In this document: positions 16,823-25,574 of the stretch, in pieces
Layout: each line of letters opens with the position of its first letter
How positions within the stretch are numbered: position 1 is the stretch's first letter
Assembly: GCA_913776245.1 (NCBI GenBank)
Contig: CAJYLO010000024.1
Span: 1 to 56,665, forward strand
Origin: an uncultured Chryseobacterium sp.
Lineage (GTDB): Bacteria > Bacteroidota > Bacteroidia > Flavobacteriales > Weeksellaceae
Reading direction: 5' to 3'
Length of the DNA: 56,665 nt
The notes under the pieces: generated by a model
What the model was told of the DNA's origin: nothing
The model's database searches: none
What the model saw: the letters and a program-made list of their open reading frames with translations, nothing else
Translations under genes and position numbers: made by a program

Positions 16823-19024
16823 ATGTATCCGAAAGAATATATCAATTGTGACCAGGAACCAATACATATCTGCGGTGAAGTCCAGGAATATGGATTTTTA
16901 CTGGGTTCACAAGATTCTAAGATCACTTTTTACAGTGAAAATAGCTTAGATTTTTTTTCCGTAGAGTCTGATTTTCTTTTGGGAAAAAATATCCGTGTAC
17001 TGTTTGCAGAATTTGGAATCGATGTTAACTGGGATAATTTTTCAGACAATGAAACACTTGCTATACAACACATTAGTTTCAAAAATGAAGAATATACTTT
17101 AAGTATTCATACCAATAAAGGTTTTACTTTTTTCGAGATTGAGAAAGTGCTTCCAAATCATAAAATCAATAAAGAATACGCAGCAATACAACATATACTC
17201 AGAAACTCTAACGAAGAGAACATCTGGAAAATCCTGCTGCAAGAAGTTCAGGAAATCATTGATTTTGACCGTGCGATGATCTATCAATTTCTCTATGACG
17301 GAAGCGGACAGGTCATAGAAGAACTTGTAAAACCGAATCTTGAAAGTTATCTGGATCTGCATTACCCGGAATCTGATATTCCGGCACAGGCCAGAGCTTT
17401 ATATCTGAAAAATCCTGTAAGAATCACATCCCACGTTTCCGGAAAGACGTATCCAATTGTAGGCATCATTCCAAAAGAAGCAATTGACCTTACCTACAGT
17501 GTCACCAGGGCATCCTCTCCTGTTCATATCCAGTATCTTAAAAATGCTCAGGTTGAGGCCAGTTTCAGCACGTCAATAATTGTGAATGGCGAACTTTGGG
17601 GTATGGTTGCGTGTCAGAATTCAAAACCAAAGCATTTGGATCTGCAATCCAGGCTTCTTGTAGAAACCCTTACCAGAACATCTGCCAACGCCTTTGCCTC
17701 CTACAGATCTCTTGAAACATTGCAGGAATATCAAAGAATCAATCTTAATAATATCACGCTCCGCCAGAACCTTCTGAATGATGAAAGCTTCGGGAAAGCT
17801 CTGGAACACAACATCAAAGAGATTATGGACACCTGCGATGCTGACGGCATTATTATAAAAATCAACAACGAGATCCTGACTGCCGGCAAAACGCCAAGCC
17901 ACACCGATATAGAAAGAATCATTGACTGGAGCCGAGAAAACAATCATAGCTTTGAAGAAAACATGTTTGTTTCCAATACATTCTGCCGCACCATAACAGA
18001 TCTTGAAAATCCTGAAATCAGCTGTGGTATTATCATCAGTGTATTGGGAAATAATACATCGGATATGCTGATATGGCTCAGAAAAGAACAGGGACAAAAG
18101 ATAAAATGGGCCGGAAAACCGGAAAAACAAACAATTTCTGAAATTAAAGACGGCGTAGAGATCATTAAATTCTCGCCCAGAAAATCATTCGAGGTCTGGA
18201 AAGAGTATGTGAAAGGAACATCTCTGCCCTGGAAAATTAAAGAGATAGAATCCGCAAAATGGATAACATCCGTGATTCTGAAAGCTTCGCACACCAAATC
18301 TTCGCAGATTCAGGATCTTAATAATCAATTAAAGGAGCTTAATGGTGAGCTGGATTCTTTCTCGCACACCATTTCTCATGATCTTAATACACCTCTTACC
18401 GTTATAAAACTCAATGCTCAGCTTGCTAAAAAGCTCCCGGATCAGGAAAATGTGCATAAAACGCTTGATAACATTATCAATCAGGTAGATACTATGAGTG
18501 ACATGATACGGAATGTTCTGGAGCTCAGCAAAATTAAAAAGTCTGAAATTGAACTTAGGAGTGTAGAAGTGGATTCGCTGATCACAAAACTCGCAGAGGA
18601 TTCTAAAATAAGTTTTGAATCTCCGCACACAGATATCATCATCCAGAACACACCAGAGGTTTTAGGAGACCAGACTATGGTTTACCAGGTGTTTGGAAAT
18701 GTGATCGGCAATGCCGTAAAATATTCTTCAAAATCCCACCAGCCGAAAGTTAAAATTATTGGCGAAATTGCTGACAATGTTGTGATCTATAAGATTACAG
18801 ATAATGGAATCGGTATTGATAAAAAAGAATCCAAAAAAATGTTCAAGATCTTCAGCAGAATGAGTAATGCAAAAGACTTTAATGGCAATGGCGTCGGTCT
18901 TAGTATTGTTCATCATCTGATGGAAAAAATGGGCGGAAAAATATCCTATGAAAGCGAAAGCGGAAAAGGAACTACCTTTATTTTAAAATTTCAAAAGCCC
19001 AATTATGATTTCCTCAATTCTTAA
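16823..19024 (+). CDS. bphP: Bacteriophytochrome histidine kinase
   Basis: A 733-aa red/far-red light sensor kinase with PAS-GAF-PHY-HisKA-HATPase order. The chromophore Cys is Cys9 in NCDQEPIHICGEVQEYG, as in biliverdin-binding bacteriophytochromes. The GAF motif appears as YPESDIPAQARALYL and SPVHIQYL, and the PHY tongue as SPRKSFEVW. The kinase core has SHTISHDLNTPL with phospho-acceptor His519, an N-box GNAVKYSS, and DNGIGI and GNGVGLSIVHHL nucleotide-site boxes. The usual ACHH segment of the GAF domain reads ACQN, so a conserved chromophore-contacting His is replaced by Gln. No response regulator lies nearby. The heme oxygenase gene overlaps its end by 20 nt. Confidence 0.93.
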   Translation: MYPKEYINCDQEPIHICGEVQEYGFLLGSQDSKITFYSENSLDFFSVESDFLLGKNIRVLFAEFGIDVNWDNFSDNETLAIQHISFKNEEYTLSIHTNKGFTFFEIEKVLPNHKINKEYAAIQHILRNSNEENIWKILLQEVQEIIDFDRAMIYQFLYDGSGQVIEELVKPNLESYLDLHYPESDIPAQARALYLKNPVRITSHVSGKTYPIVGIIPKEAIDLTYSVTRASSPVHIQYLKNAQVEASFSTSIIVNGELWGMVACQNSKPKHLDLQSRLLVETLTRTSANAFASYRSLETLQEYQRINLNNITLRQNLLNDESFGKALEHNIKEIMDTCDADGIIIKINNEILTAGKTPSHTDIERIIDWSRENNHSFEENMFVSNTFCRTITDLENPEISCGIIISVLGNNTSDMLIWLRKEQGQKIKWAGKPEKQTISEIKDGVEIIKFSPRKSFEVWKEYVKGTSLPWKIKEIESAKWITSVILKASHTKSSQIQDLNNQLKELNGELDSFSHTISHDLNTPLTVIKLNAQLAKKLPDQENVHKTLDNIINQVDTMSDMIRNVLELSKIKKSEIELRSVEVDSLITKLAEDSKISFESPHTDIIIQNTPEVLGDQTMVYQVFGNVIGNAVKYSSKSHQPKVKIIGEIADNVVIYKITDNGIGIDKKESKKMFKIFSRMSNAKDFNGNGVGLSIVHHLMEKMGGKISYESESGKGTTFILKFQKPNYDFLNS

Positions 19025-19544
19025 AGAAGAAACAAAACAAGAACACGATAAAACCGAAGAAACCTTACAATCTAAAAAAATATTTGACAGATCTTACACA
19101 CTGGAAGATTATAAAAAACTTTTAATTCACAATTATTTCCTGATCAGCAAATATGAACCTCAGGTCAATAAATTATTAAGCAGTTATCCTGAGCTGAAGC
19201 TAGATGTACGTACAAAAATCAATGCAATAGCTAGGGATCTTAGCGATTTGGGAGTAGGAATTAATTCTGATAACTCAGCTGCTAATGATCTTAATAATGA
19301 AGCCGAGGCTTTTGGGGCGCTTTATGTGATGGAAGGATCTACATTAGGCGGAAATGTGATTGTAAAGCAGCTTCGGAAAAACCCGGCGTTCGAAAATATC
19401 ACTTTTAATTACTTTGGAATCTATGGTGAGAAAACCGGATTATTATGGCAGGAATTCAAAGCTTTTTTAGATGAAAAAATTAATGAAAAAGATTATGAAA
19501 GCTGCATTTCCGGTGCAAGAAAAGCTTATCAGATATTAGCATAA
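19005..19544 (+). CDS. bphO: Heme oxygenase supplying biliverdin to the phytochrome
   Basis: A 179-aa heme oxygenase-like protein that would open heme to biliverdin, CO and iron. The proximal heme ligand is His14 in KQEHDKTEE, and GALYVMEGSTLGG (about 104-116) forms the distal helix signature of the BphO group. Its ATG lies inside the last codons of the phytochrome gene (20-nt overlap), consistent with translational coupling and coordinated production of apoprotein and chromophore. A terminator follows immediately. Confidence 0.92.
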   Translation: MISSILKEETKQEHDKTEETLQSKKIFDRSYTLEDYKKLLIHNYFLISKYEPQVNKLLSSYPELKLDVRTKINAIARDLSDLGVGINSDNSAANDLNNEAEAFGALYVMEGSTLGGNVIVKQLRKNPAFENITFNYFGIYGEKTGLLWQEFKAFLDEKINEKDYESCISGARKAYQILA

Positions 19545-19545
19545 A

Positions 19546-19574
19546 AAAAGAGCGAAAATCAACTTCGCTCTTTT
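19546..19574. terminator. Terminator between bphO and the cyclophilin-FKBP gene
   Basis: A perfect 11-bp stem (19546-19556 with 19564-19574) with a 7-nt loop and a T-rich tail. It lies between convergent genes and may act in both directions. Confidence 0.8.
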
Positions 19575-19581
19575 ATTTTTT

Positions 19582-20679
19582 TTATTTACTGATCTTTACC
19601 AGTTCAACATCGAATACCAACCAGGCATTTGGCGGAATAACACCACCTGCGCCTCTTTCGCCATAACCAAGTGCCGGCGGAATCAGCAATGTTGCCGTTT
19701 CACCTTCTTTAAGAAGCATAATACCTTCATCCCAACCTTTGATTACCTGTCCAACGCCGATAGGAATATCAATTGGCTGGCCTCTTTTGAAGGAATTGTC
19801 AAACTCATCACCATTAATCAGCTTTCCTGCATAATGTACAGCAACGGTCTGCCCTGCTTTCGGTGCTCCACCGCTTGTAGTTTTAGTTACTTTATAGTAA
19901 AGTCCGGATGGTGTAGACTGCATTCCGGCTTTCATATCGTTTACCAATTTTTCCTGGTTTGCAGCAAACTCCCTTTCTTTTTTCAGTTTCTCTTCTTCCG
20001 CTTTTGCAAGATAAACTTTATTCTTCTCCTGAATTTTGGATTTTCCTTCGTTAAAGATTTTAGCCGCATCATAATGCTTATACTGATCTCCTTTGCTGAA
20101 AATAGCAACTTTGCTCAGCACAATATCAGTTTTTGGTTTGTCCTGAGGACCTTTTTCTACTTTGGCAATAGAATCAATCACGGCTTCTCCTTTTACGACT
20201 TTGCCAAAAATAGTATGTCTTCCGTCCAGCCAAGGTGTTGCTACTTCTGTAATGAAAAACTGTGAGCCATTGGTATTAGGGCCGGAATTAGCCATAGAAA
20301 GAATTCCTTTTCCTGTATGCTGAAGATCATTTTTCTCATCATCAAACTTATAGCCGGGATCTCCCATTCCTGTACCCTGAGGATCGCCTCCCTGGATCAT
20401 AAAATCCTTGATAACTCTGTGAAAGATGGTTCCATCGTAGAATGGCTCACCTTTTTTCTTTGCTTTGTTTTCTATTTTCCCTTCAGCAAGTCCGACAAAA
20501 TTAGCAACAGTTACAGGAGATTTTTCATCTTCGAATTTTACCAAAATGTCACCTTTGCTTGTTGTAAGATTACCATACAATCCGTCTGGCAGGCTTTTGT
20601 AAGTTTCTTTGTCTATTTCCAATGTTTTACAATTTAATAATGTTAATAATGTTATAGATAATGCTATAATTTTTTTCAT
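19582..20679 (-). CDS. Dual peptidyl-prolyl isomerase lipoprotein: cyclophilin fused to FKBP
   Basis: A 365-aa envelope foldase with a lipobox (LLNC, Cys17). Residues about 30-190 are a cyclophilin domain (FHRVIKDFMIQGGDPQGTG, ANSGPNTNGSQFFIT, WLDGRHTIFGKVV). A charged linker, likely coiled coil, spans about 205-255 (KEREFAANQEKLVNDM). Residues about 265-365 are an FKBP domain (VHYAGKLINGDEFDNS, GVIPPNAWLVFDVEL). Both active sites look intact. It follows gldI by 21 nt on the same strand, suggesting joint action on secreted or gliding-related proteins in the periplasm. Confidence 0.9.
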   Translation of the reverse strand: MKKIIALSITLLTLLNCKTLEIDKETYKSLPDGLYGNLTTSKGDILVKFEDEKSPVTVANFVGLAEGKIENKAKKKGEPFYDGTIFHRVIKDFMIQGGDPQGTGMGDPGYKFDDEKNDLQHTGKGILSMANSGPNTNGSQFFITEVATPWLDGRHTIFGKVVKGEAVIDSIAKVEKGPQDKPKTDIVLSKVAIFSKGDQYKHYDAAKIFNEGKSKIQEKNKVYLAKAEEEKLKKEREFAANQEKLVNDMKAGMQSTPSGLYYKVTKTTSGGAPKAGQTVAVHYAGKLINGDEFDNSFKRGQPIDIPIGVGQVIKGWDEGIMLLKEGETATLLIPPALGYGERGAGGVIPPNAWLVFDVELVKISK

Positions 20680-20700
20680 TGTTTATAAGCGTTTATATTT

Positions 20701-21210
20701 TTACAATACTTTTACTTTGATGATAAGTGGCATATCATTAGATATTTTTTTATTGTCACCATAAGTTCCGTAAGCCAGAACAGATGGCACCAGGATCTCT
20801 GCCTCCTCTCCTTTTTTAAGATACCGGAGAACATCTTCTACAGCATCCATTTCCTGAAAGTGGCCAAATTCTACATCAATATTTTGGACAGGCGTTTCAT
20901 AGAGTTTAACTCTGTCAAAATCATAAATAAAATATTGATAAGAGACTTTTTCACCGTTGTTTTTTCTGGGTTTATTTTCCAGACCCGCAATATTGACCCA
21001 GTAATTCATTCCCATAGGATAATAGCTTATTTTTTGGGCCTTGATCCAGTCTTCAATCTGTGCCCTTTCTAATGTATTCAGGTCTTTGGATCTTTTTTTA
21101 GAAGTCTCCAGTTCATTATCTGACATAAACTGGTCTTCCGGATGCTGAGCAGGCTGCTGCTTCGCACAGGAAACTAATGCTATTAAAGATATATAAATTA
21201 ACTTTTTCAT
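20701..21210 (-). CDS. gldI: GldI-like lipoprotein peptidyl-prolyl isomerase
   Basis: A 169-aa lipoprotein (from MKKLIYISLIALVSC, lipobox Cys15) with a C-terminal FKBP-type domain: VSYQYFIYDFDRVKLYE and GEEAEILVPSVLAYGTYG. Length and arrangement match GldI, a lipoprotein needed for gliding motility in Flavobacterium johnsoniae and present in non-gliding relatives as well. The upstream in-frame ATG at 21282 would add 24 residues before the signal peptide and is rejected. It is the first gene of a two-gene unit with the dual isomerase. Confidence 0.8.
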   Translation of the reverse strand: MKKLIYISLIALVSCAKQQPAQHPEDQFMSDNELETSKKRSKDLNTLERAQIEDWIKAQKISYYPMGMNYWVNIAGLENKPRKNNGEKVSYQYFIYDFDRVKLYETPVQNIDVEFGHFQEMDAVEDVLRYLKKGEEAEILVPSVLAYGTYGDNKKISNDMPLIIKVKVL

Positions 21211-21280
21211 TGTTTTTAGCCTTACGAAAGGTTGGGAAAACTTTTGCGAAATTAAGAATTTAAAAGGACTTATCACCATC

Positions 21281-21317
21281 ATAAAAAATAAAAACCGGAA
21301 ACTAATTTCCGGCTTTT
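21281..21317 (-). terminator. Terminator of ilvE
   Basis: A 7-bp GC-rich stem (21295-21301 with 21306-21312), extended by A-T pairs past one mismatch, CTAA loop, and a T-run on the reverse strand; it starts about 24 nt past the ilvE stop. Confidence 0.75.
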
Positions 21318-21340
21318 ATCTCTTAGAATATTTCAATTAC

Positions 21341-22417
21341 TTAATTCTGTAAACTGTAGGCTTTTTCTTCTACCAGCACTCTCCATCCAAATGGATCTTC
21401 TGACTGATTGGTCTGGATATTTACAAGGTCATTCTTCAGCATAGCCGCAAAGCTTTCTTCTTCTGCAAGCTGAGGCAATAATAAATGTTCCCCCTGATAT
21501 CCCAAAGCCTGGAATATGCTTGTAACCACAGCCGTTCCTACACCCCAGACTTCTTTCAATGTACCGTTTTTCTGAGCTTCTATCACGTCAGAAACTTTTA
21601 CGTTGTCTATAACAACTTCGATTCCTCTTTTCTTAGCAAGCTGAATAAAACTGTCTCTAGTGACGCCATCCAGGATTTTGTCCGAGGTTTTAGGCGTATA
21701 AATCGTATCATTGATTCTTACAAAAACATTCATTGTTCCGCTTTCCTCAAAATATTCGTGGGAACAGTCATCTGTCCAGATAATTTGCTCATATCCTTCT
21801 TCTATAGCTAATTGTGTCGGATAAAATGACGCTGCATAATTACCGGCAGCTTTTGCTGCACCCACGCCACCACTTGCCGCTCTGGAATAATGGTCGGCAA
21901 TTTTCACAGATACTGGTGCGGTGTAATAATTCTTGGCAGGTGTAGCCACAATAGCAAACATATATTTTTCAGAGATTCTTGCTTTCAGAGCTTCTTCTGT
22001 TGCAAATAATAATGGTCTCAGATATAATGACATTCCTTCTCCGTGCGGAATCCAGTCTCTGTCTATATCTACAAGAGCTTTTAGGCCGCCTATAAACATT
22101 TCCTCTGTAATCTCCGGAATAGCAAGCCTTTTAGCCGATTTATTGATACGCTCGAAGTTTTTTTCCGGGCGGAACAGGAAAACCTGATTGTCCTTATCCT
22201 TGTAAGCTTTCATCCCTTCAAAACAAGCCTGTCCGTAGTTTACACCCATCATTGCGGGAGTAAAACCAATCGGGCCATATGGAACCAGCTGCAGATCTCC
22301 CCATTTTCCGTTTTCATATTCACAAATAATCATATGATCTATAAAAGTATTTCCGAAAGAAAAATTATTTGGATCAAATGAAGAGACTCTTGGGTTTGAA
22401 GTTTTTTGAATTATCAT
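21341..22417 (-). CDS. ilvE: Branched-chain amino acid aminotransferase
   Basis: A 358-aa fold-type IV PLP enzyme interconverting Leu/Ile/Val and their 2-oxo acids with 2-oxoglutarate. The PLP lysine is Lys189 in GVGAAKAAGNYAAS, and YFEESGTMNVFV and EVWGVGTAVVTSIF are class IV signatures. The length fits the larger eukaryote-like BCAT group. It has its own promoter with good -33 and -7 elements and its own terminator, so it appears monocistronic. Confidence 0.93.
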   Translation of the reverse strand: MIIQKTSNPRVSSFDPNNFSFGNTFIDHMIICEYENGKWGDLQLVPYGPIGFTPAMMGVNYGQACFEGMKAYKDKDNQVFLFRPEKNFERINKSAKRLAIPEITEEMFIGGLKALVDIDRDWIPHGEGMSLYLRPLLFATEEALKARISEKYMFAIVATPAKNYYTAPVSVKIADHYSRAASGGVGAAKAAGNYAASFYPTQLAIEEGYEQIIWTDDCSHEYFEESGTMNVFVRINDTIYTPKTSDKILDGVTRDSFIQLAKKRGIEVVIDNVKVSDVIEAQKNGTLKEVWGVGTAVVTSIFQALGYQGEHLLLPQLAEEESFAAMLKNDLVNIQTNQSEDPFGWRVLVEEKAYSLQN

Positions 22418-22442
22418 TTTTTAATTTTTTAATGAGGTATTA

Positions 22443-22472
22443 CAAATATATAATAATTTTTTAATAATCAAA
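22443..22472 (-). promoter_or_regulatory. Promoter of ilvE
   Basis: On the reverse strand TTTG (22469-22472), an 18-nt spacer and TATATTTG (22443-22450) fit the Bacteroidota promoter; the ATG lies 25 nt downstream of the -7 box. Confidence 0.6.
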
Positions 22473-22480
22473 ATTTAGTT

Positions 22481-22488
22481 TAAATTTG
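22481..22488 (+). promoter_or_regulatory. -7 box (TAAATTTG) upstream of mnmD
   Basis: TAAATTTG ends 12 nt before the TTG start at 22501, implying a very short leader. No -33 match. Confidence 0.4.
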
Positions 22489-22500
22489 TAAAAAAATACT

Positions 22501-23175
22501 TTGAAAAGAGAATTAATAGACACTAAAGACGGAAGTAAAACTTTATTAATCAAAGATTTAGAAGAAACCTACCATTCAAAACATGGAGCTTTGCAGGAAG
22601 CAATTCATGTATTTATTAAAAATGGAATAAATTTAATTAATGATTGTGAAATTAATATTTTAGAGTTAGGTTTTGGGACAGGTCTTAACGTTTTAGTAAC
22701 ATTTGATGAATATTTGAGAAATGATAAAAATCATAATATCAATTATTTTGGCATCGAAAAATATCCGATTTTTTTACAGGAAGCTGCAGAATTGTCTTAT
22801 TCTGAATTATTTCCGAACAAAATCCTGAAAGATCTTTCTTTAAAAATTCATGAAACTGAATGGGAAAAACCTGTAAAAATTGATGACAATTTTACCCTCA
22901 CGAAGATCAAAGATGATTTTTTTAACATAAAAAATCTTAATTTACCTCTGATTGATATCGTATATTTTGACTGCTTTGGTGCGAGAGTTCAGCCGGATCT
23001 TTGGGAGCAGGAGATTTTTGAGATTGTAGCTTCTAAGATGAAGACGGGCGGATTGCTTACAACCTATGCATCTAAAGGCAGTGTAAGAAGAATTCTTAAA
23101 GAACTTAATTTCGAAGTAGAGAAAAAACAGGGGCCTCCCGGAAAAAGAGAAATGATCAACGCCTGGAAAAAATAA
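22501..23175 (+). CDS. mnmD: tRNA (mnm5s2U34) methyltransferase, MnmD-type (single domain)
   Basis: A 224-aa SAM-dependent methyltransferase that would complete the wobble-uridine modification of certain tRNAs. The SAM site ILELGFGTGLNVLVT (about 53-67), YFGIEKYP and the family motif DCFGARVQPDLWEQEIF are present, and the C-terminus GPPGKREMI fits MnmD. It lacks the oxidase domain of the fused enterobacterial MnmC, as is usual in Bacteroidota. The start codon is TTG; the encoded MKRELIDTKDGSKTL is a typical beginning. NUDIX and lipoprotein genes follow. Confidence 0.85.
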   Translation: MKRELIDTKDGSKTLLIKDLEETYHSKHGALQEAIHVFIKNGINLINDCEINILELGFGTGLNVLVTFDEYLRNDKNHNINYFGIEKYPIFLQEAAELSYSELFPNKILKDLSLKIHETEWEKPVKIDDNFTLTKIKDDFFNIKNLNLPLIDIVYFDCFGARVQPDLWEQEIFEIVASKMKTGGLLTTYASKGSVRRILKELNFEVEKKQGPPGKREMINAWKK

Positions 23176-23208
23176 TTTTACTAAATTAGGCATCACAAAT
23201 CCGCATCT

Positions 23209-23625
23209 ATGATAGATAAAATTAACATTCGTGTTTATGCACTCTGTATAAAAGACAAAAAAATTCTCGCTTTACACGAGGAATATGCAGGAGATTTCCT
23301 GATAAAATTACCTGGTGGCGGACTGGAATTTGGCGAAAGCACGATTGAGTGTCTGAAAAGGGAATTTCAGGAAGAACTAAATCTGGATATAGAAGTTAAG
23401 GATCACTTTTACACGCAGGATGATTTTCTGGTGTCGAGATTTCGGGATAACGAGCAACTTTTAACCGTTTATTATCTGGCAGAAATCCTCAATGAAGAAG
23501 ATCTTCTGATTCTTGATCCTTGCATAGAAAAAACCGAATGGATCCCTTTAGAAGGCGAAAATCCTTTTCCTTTACCTATTGACCAGCGTGTTTTTGAAAT
23601 AGCAAAACAAAGATTTCTGAATTGA
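23209..23625 (+). CDS. NUDIX hydrolase
   Basis: A 138-aa NUDIX-fold pyrophosphohydrolase. The NUDIX box is clear at about residues 35-57: GGGLEFGESTIECLKREF followed by QEEL, matching G-x5-E-x7-R-E-x2-E-E. Such enzymes cleave nucleoside diphosphates linked to another moiety; the substrate cannot be predicted. It follows mnmD by 33 nt on the same strand and is probably co-transcribed. Confidence 0.88.
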   Translation: MIDKINIRVYALCIKDKKILALHEEYAGDFLIKLPGGGLEFGESTIECLKREFQEELNLDIEVKDHFYTQDDFLVSRFRDNEQLLTVYYLAEILNEEDLLILDPCIEKTEWIPLEGENPFPLPIDQRVFEIAKQRFLN

Positions 23626-23648
23626 TACTCAGTTTTTTTATCGATTAA

Positions 23649-24101
23649 TTATTTTACCTCTTCAAAATTAATATCACCTTCATATTTCCTGTCAATAATA
23701 AGAATCATTGCTGTCTGAGAAGTATAAGAACGGTCAGCACCGACTATTTTCCTGTATTTCACTTCGAGAATGTTTGCATTTTTTCTTACCGAGACTGGTT
23801 TTAACTCAATATTTTGAGTTGAAGGATCTTCAACCTGAGCTACCACAAACTCTCTTGAAAAATCTATTGGTGTCGGTTTTCCATTCTCTCCCATTGTGGT
23901 TGCCATTCCAAAAACTTGGTCAAATTCCTGCCGGCTTTCAAATTTCGGACTATCAAGGGCGGCGTCAATATTATTCTTTACAAAGTAGTTTTTCGCTTCC
24001 TTGTAAGGAATTTCCTCGTTAAGCCTTGCATTTCCTGGTTTTCCCGAACTGCAAGAGACTATAAAATAAATTGAGAATATAAGTATTGCTATCTTTTTCA
24101 T
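23649..24101 (-). CDS. Lipoprotein, possibly PrcB-like
   Basis: A 150-aa protein with a clear lipobox (YFIVSCSS, Cys17). The middle part, DFSREFVVAQVEDPSTQNIE, and the end ILIIDRKYEGDINFEEVK resemble the PrcB C-terminal-like fold found in several Bacteroidota lipoproteins, but this is a weak resemblance. The glycosyltransferase gene on the same strand ends 10 nt upstream. No function can be stated. Confidence 0.6.
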   Translation of the reverse strand: MKKIAILIFSIYFIVSCSSGKPGNARLNEEIPYKEAKNYFVKNNIDAALDSPKFESRQEFDQVFGMATTMGENGKPTPIDFSREFVVAQVEDPSTQNIELKPVSVRKNANILEVKYRKIVGADRSYTSQTAMILIIDRKYEGDINFEEVK

Positions 24102-24111
24102 TTAGATTATG

Positions 24112-25182
24112 TTAAATATTCCAAAGGAGATCTTCATATTTCTTCAGGATAATTTCCTTAGAAAATCTGGATTTTATGGACTCTTTAATATTTTCCTTAT
24201 CTACGGTTTTATAAAGTGCATGTTTTATCCTTTCGGCAAAATTATCATAATCTTCTATGCTTGCAATTTCTCCGTTGATCTGGTCGATTATAATTTCGTC
24301 TATGCCGCCCGGACAGTTATTTGCCAAAGAATAAACACCGCAAGCACCAGCCTCCAGAAGGACATTGGGAAAACCTTCGTATCGTGATGACAGTATAAAT
24401 AAGTCAGCATATTTCAGATACTGATATGGATTACTTTTCTTTCCGTGAAAAATAACATGATCAAGACCCAACATTTGCTTCATATCATAAAGCATATCTC
24501 TATCCTTCCCGTCTCCCAGAATATGAAGCATAATATTCTGATTTTTCAGCCTGCTGAAAACTTTGAGAAGATTATCAAAACCTTTTCTTGCAGACAGATT
24601 TCCAATGGCTACAATATTTTTATGCTGATGGGAAAATTCTGCAGGTCTCTCTGATTCATTCAGTTTTTGTTCTATAAATGTTATATCAACAGGATTATTG
24701 ATCTTTACCAATTTATCTTTTTTAATAGAAAAATTGCTTATCAGATCATTTTGCATGTCATTACTTTGCGCAATGATTCTGTCATAGGCATTATAAAAAT
24801 TATAAAAAAACCGAATCTCTTTCCTGGTAACATGCTGGGAGACAACATTTGTTTCCCTTGCTATAAATTTAGTTTTCGGAAAAAGCTTTATGAATAACGA
24901 CAGATATGCGTTCACTTCGCCAAAACCGGAAAAGACAATATCCGGTTTTCTTTTTTTGATTTCAATTAAAATGGGTTTCAAAGAATTTCGGATTCTTGGC
25001 GTATTGATGTCGATAATCTCTACATCCGGTTTCAAAAAATCCAAATAAGCGCCTTCCTTTCTTAGCAAGAGAATTGCAAGGGAAAAACGGTCTCTGGGAA
25101 GATGGTTCGCAATCGTGGTTATGATGCGTTCCGCTCCACCCGTTTCCAGATCTGGCAATATGAAAATAACTGATTTTTTCAT
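24112..25182 (-). CDS. Glycosyltransferase family 4 (GT-B fold)
   Basis: A 356-aa retaining glycosyltransferase. The N-terminal acceptor domain begins ILPDLETGGAERIITTIANHL with the GGAER motif, and the donor domain has VAIGNLSARKGFDNLLKVF (about 190-208), ILGDGKDRDML and the E-x7-E nucleotide-sugar motif in SSRYEGFPNVLLEAGACG (about 283-300). It probably adds a hexose to lipopolysaccharide, capsule or glycoprotein glycan on the cytoplasmic face. It stands apart from any glycan cluster. Its ATG lies 2 nt after the stop of the preceding small gene. Confidence 0.87.
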   Translation of the reverse strand: MKKSVIFILPDLETGGAERIITTIANHLPRDRFSLAILLLRKEGAYLDFLKPDVEIIDINTPRIRNSLKPILIEIKKRKPDIVFSGFGEVNAYLSLFIKLFPKTKFIARETNVVSQHVTRKEIRFFYNFYNAYDRIIAQSNDMQNDLISNFSIKKDKLVKINNPVDITFIEQKLNESERPAEFSHQHKNIVAIGNLSARKGFDNLLKVFSRLKNQNIMLHILGDGKDRDMLYDMKQMLGLDHVIFHGKKSNPYQYLKYADLFILSSRYEGFPNVLLEAGACGVYSLANNCPGGIDEIIIDQINGEIASIEDYDNFAERIKHALYKTVDKENIKESIKSRFSKEIILKKYEDLLWNI

Positions 25183-25184
25183 TG

Positions 25185-25574
25185 TTATAATAATTCCGGG
25201 AAATCCTGAGAATGATTGTTCAATATATAATTAACAAGGAATCTGTTATCTTTTCTGTCAAAGAAAATGTACCAGGTCGTGTTTTCGTTAGCCTTATATT
25301 TAAAGTAGAATGTTCCAAATTTTATAAACTTATCCGGAGATAATTTTGAGATGGGTTTATCGATATTATTTCTTATAAAATCATAAATTCTTTCTCCGTA
25401 TTCAAAAGCATTTTCCTTAAAATTGAAATAGTTATTTTCAAATAAAACATCAATAATCTGGTTAATCTGACTCTCAAATTTCGGACTATAGAAAATTAAT
25501 GTTTCCAAGGCAAATTGCTGATATGGTTTAAGGTTCTGCTTTTCATTTCCTGATGAGAAATTGCTTTTTCCCAT
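25185..25574 (-). CDS. Small protein, toxin-like partner of the overlapping upstream gene
   Basis: A 129-aa protein of unknown function. The C-terminal segment TTWYIFFDRKDNRFLVNYIL followed by NNHSQDF has the look of RelE/ParE-type beta-sheet proteins seen next to small antitoxin-like genes in Flavobacteriia; this is family impression, not proof. Its start lies 79 nt inside the upstream 80-aa gene in another frame, with no later ATG, so the overlap appears genuine. If a toxin, it would probably act on RNA or translation. Confidence 0.5.
   Translation of the reverse strand: MGKSNFSSGNEKQNLKPYQQFALETLIFYSPKFESQINQIIDVLFENNYFNFKENAFEYGERIYDFIRNNIDKPISKLSPDKFIKFGTFYFKYKANENTTWYIFFDRKDNRFLVNYILNNHSQDFPELL

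Noticed and set aside
17621..18130. 169-aa reverse-strand ORF inside the phytochrome gene
   Set aside because: Shadow of a gene with strong domain evidence; the translation has no recognisable features.
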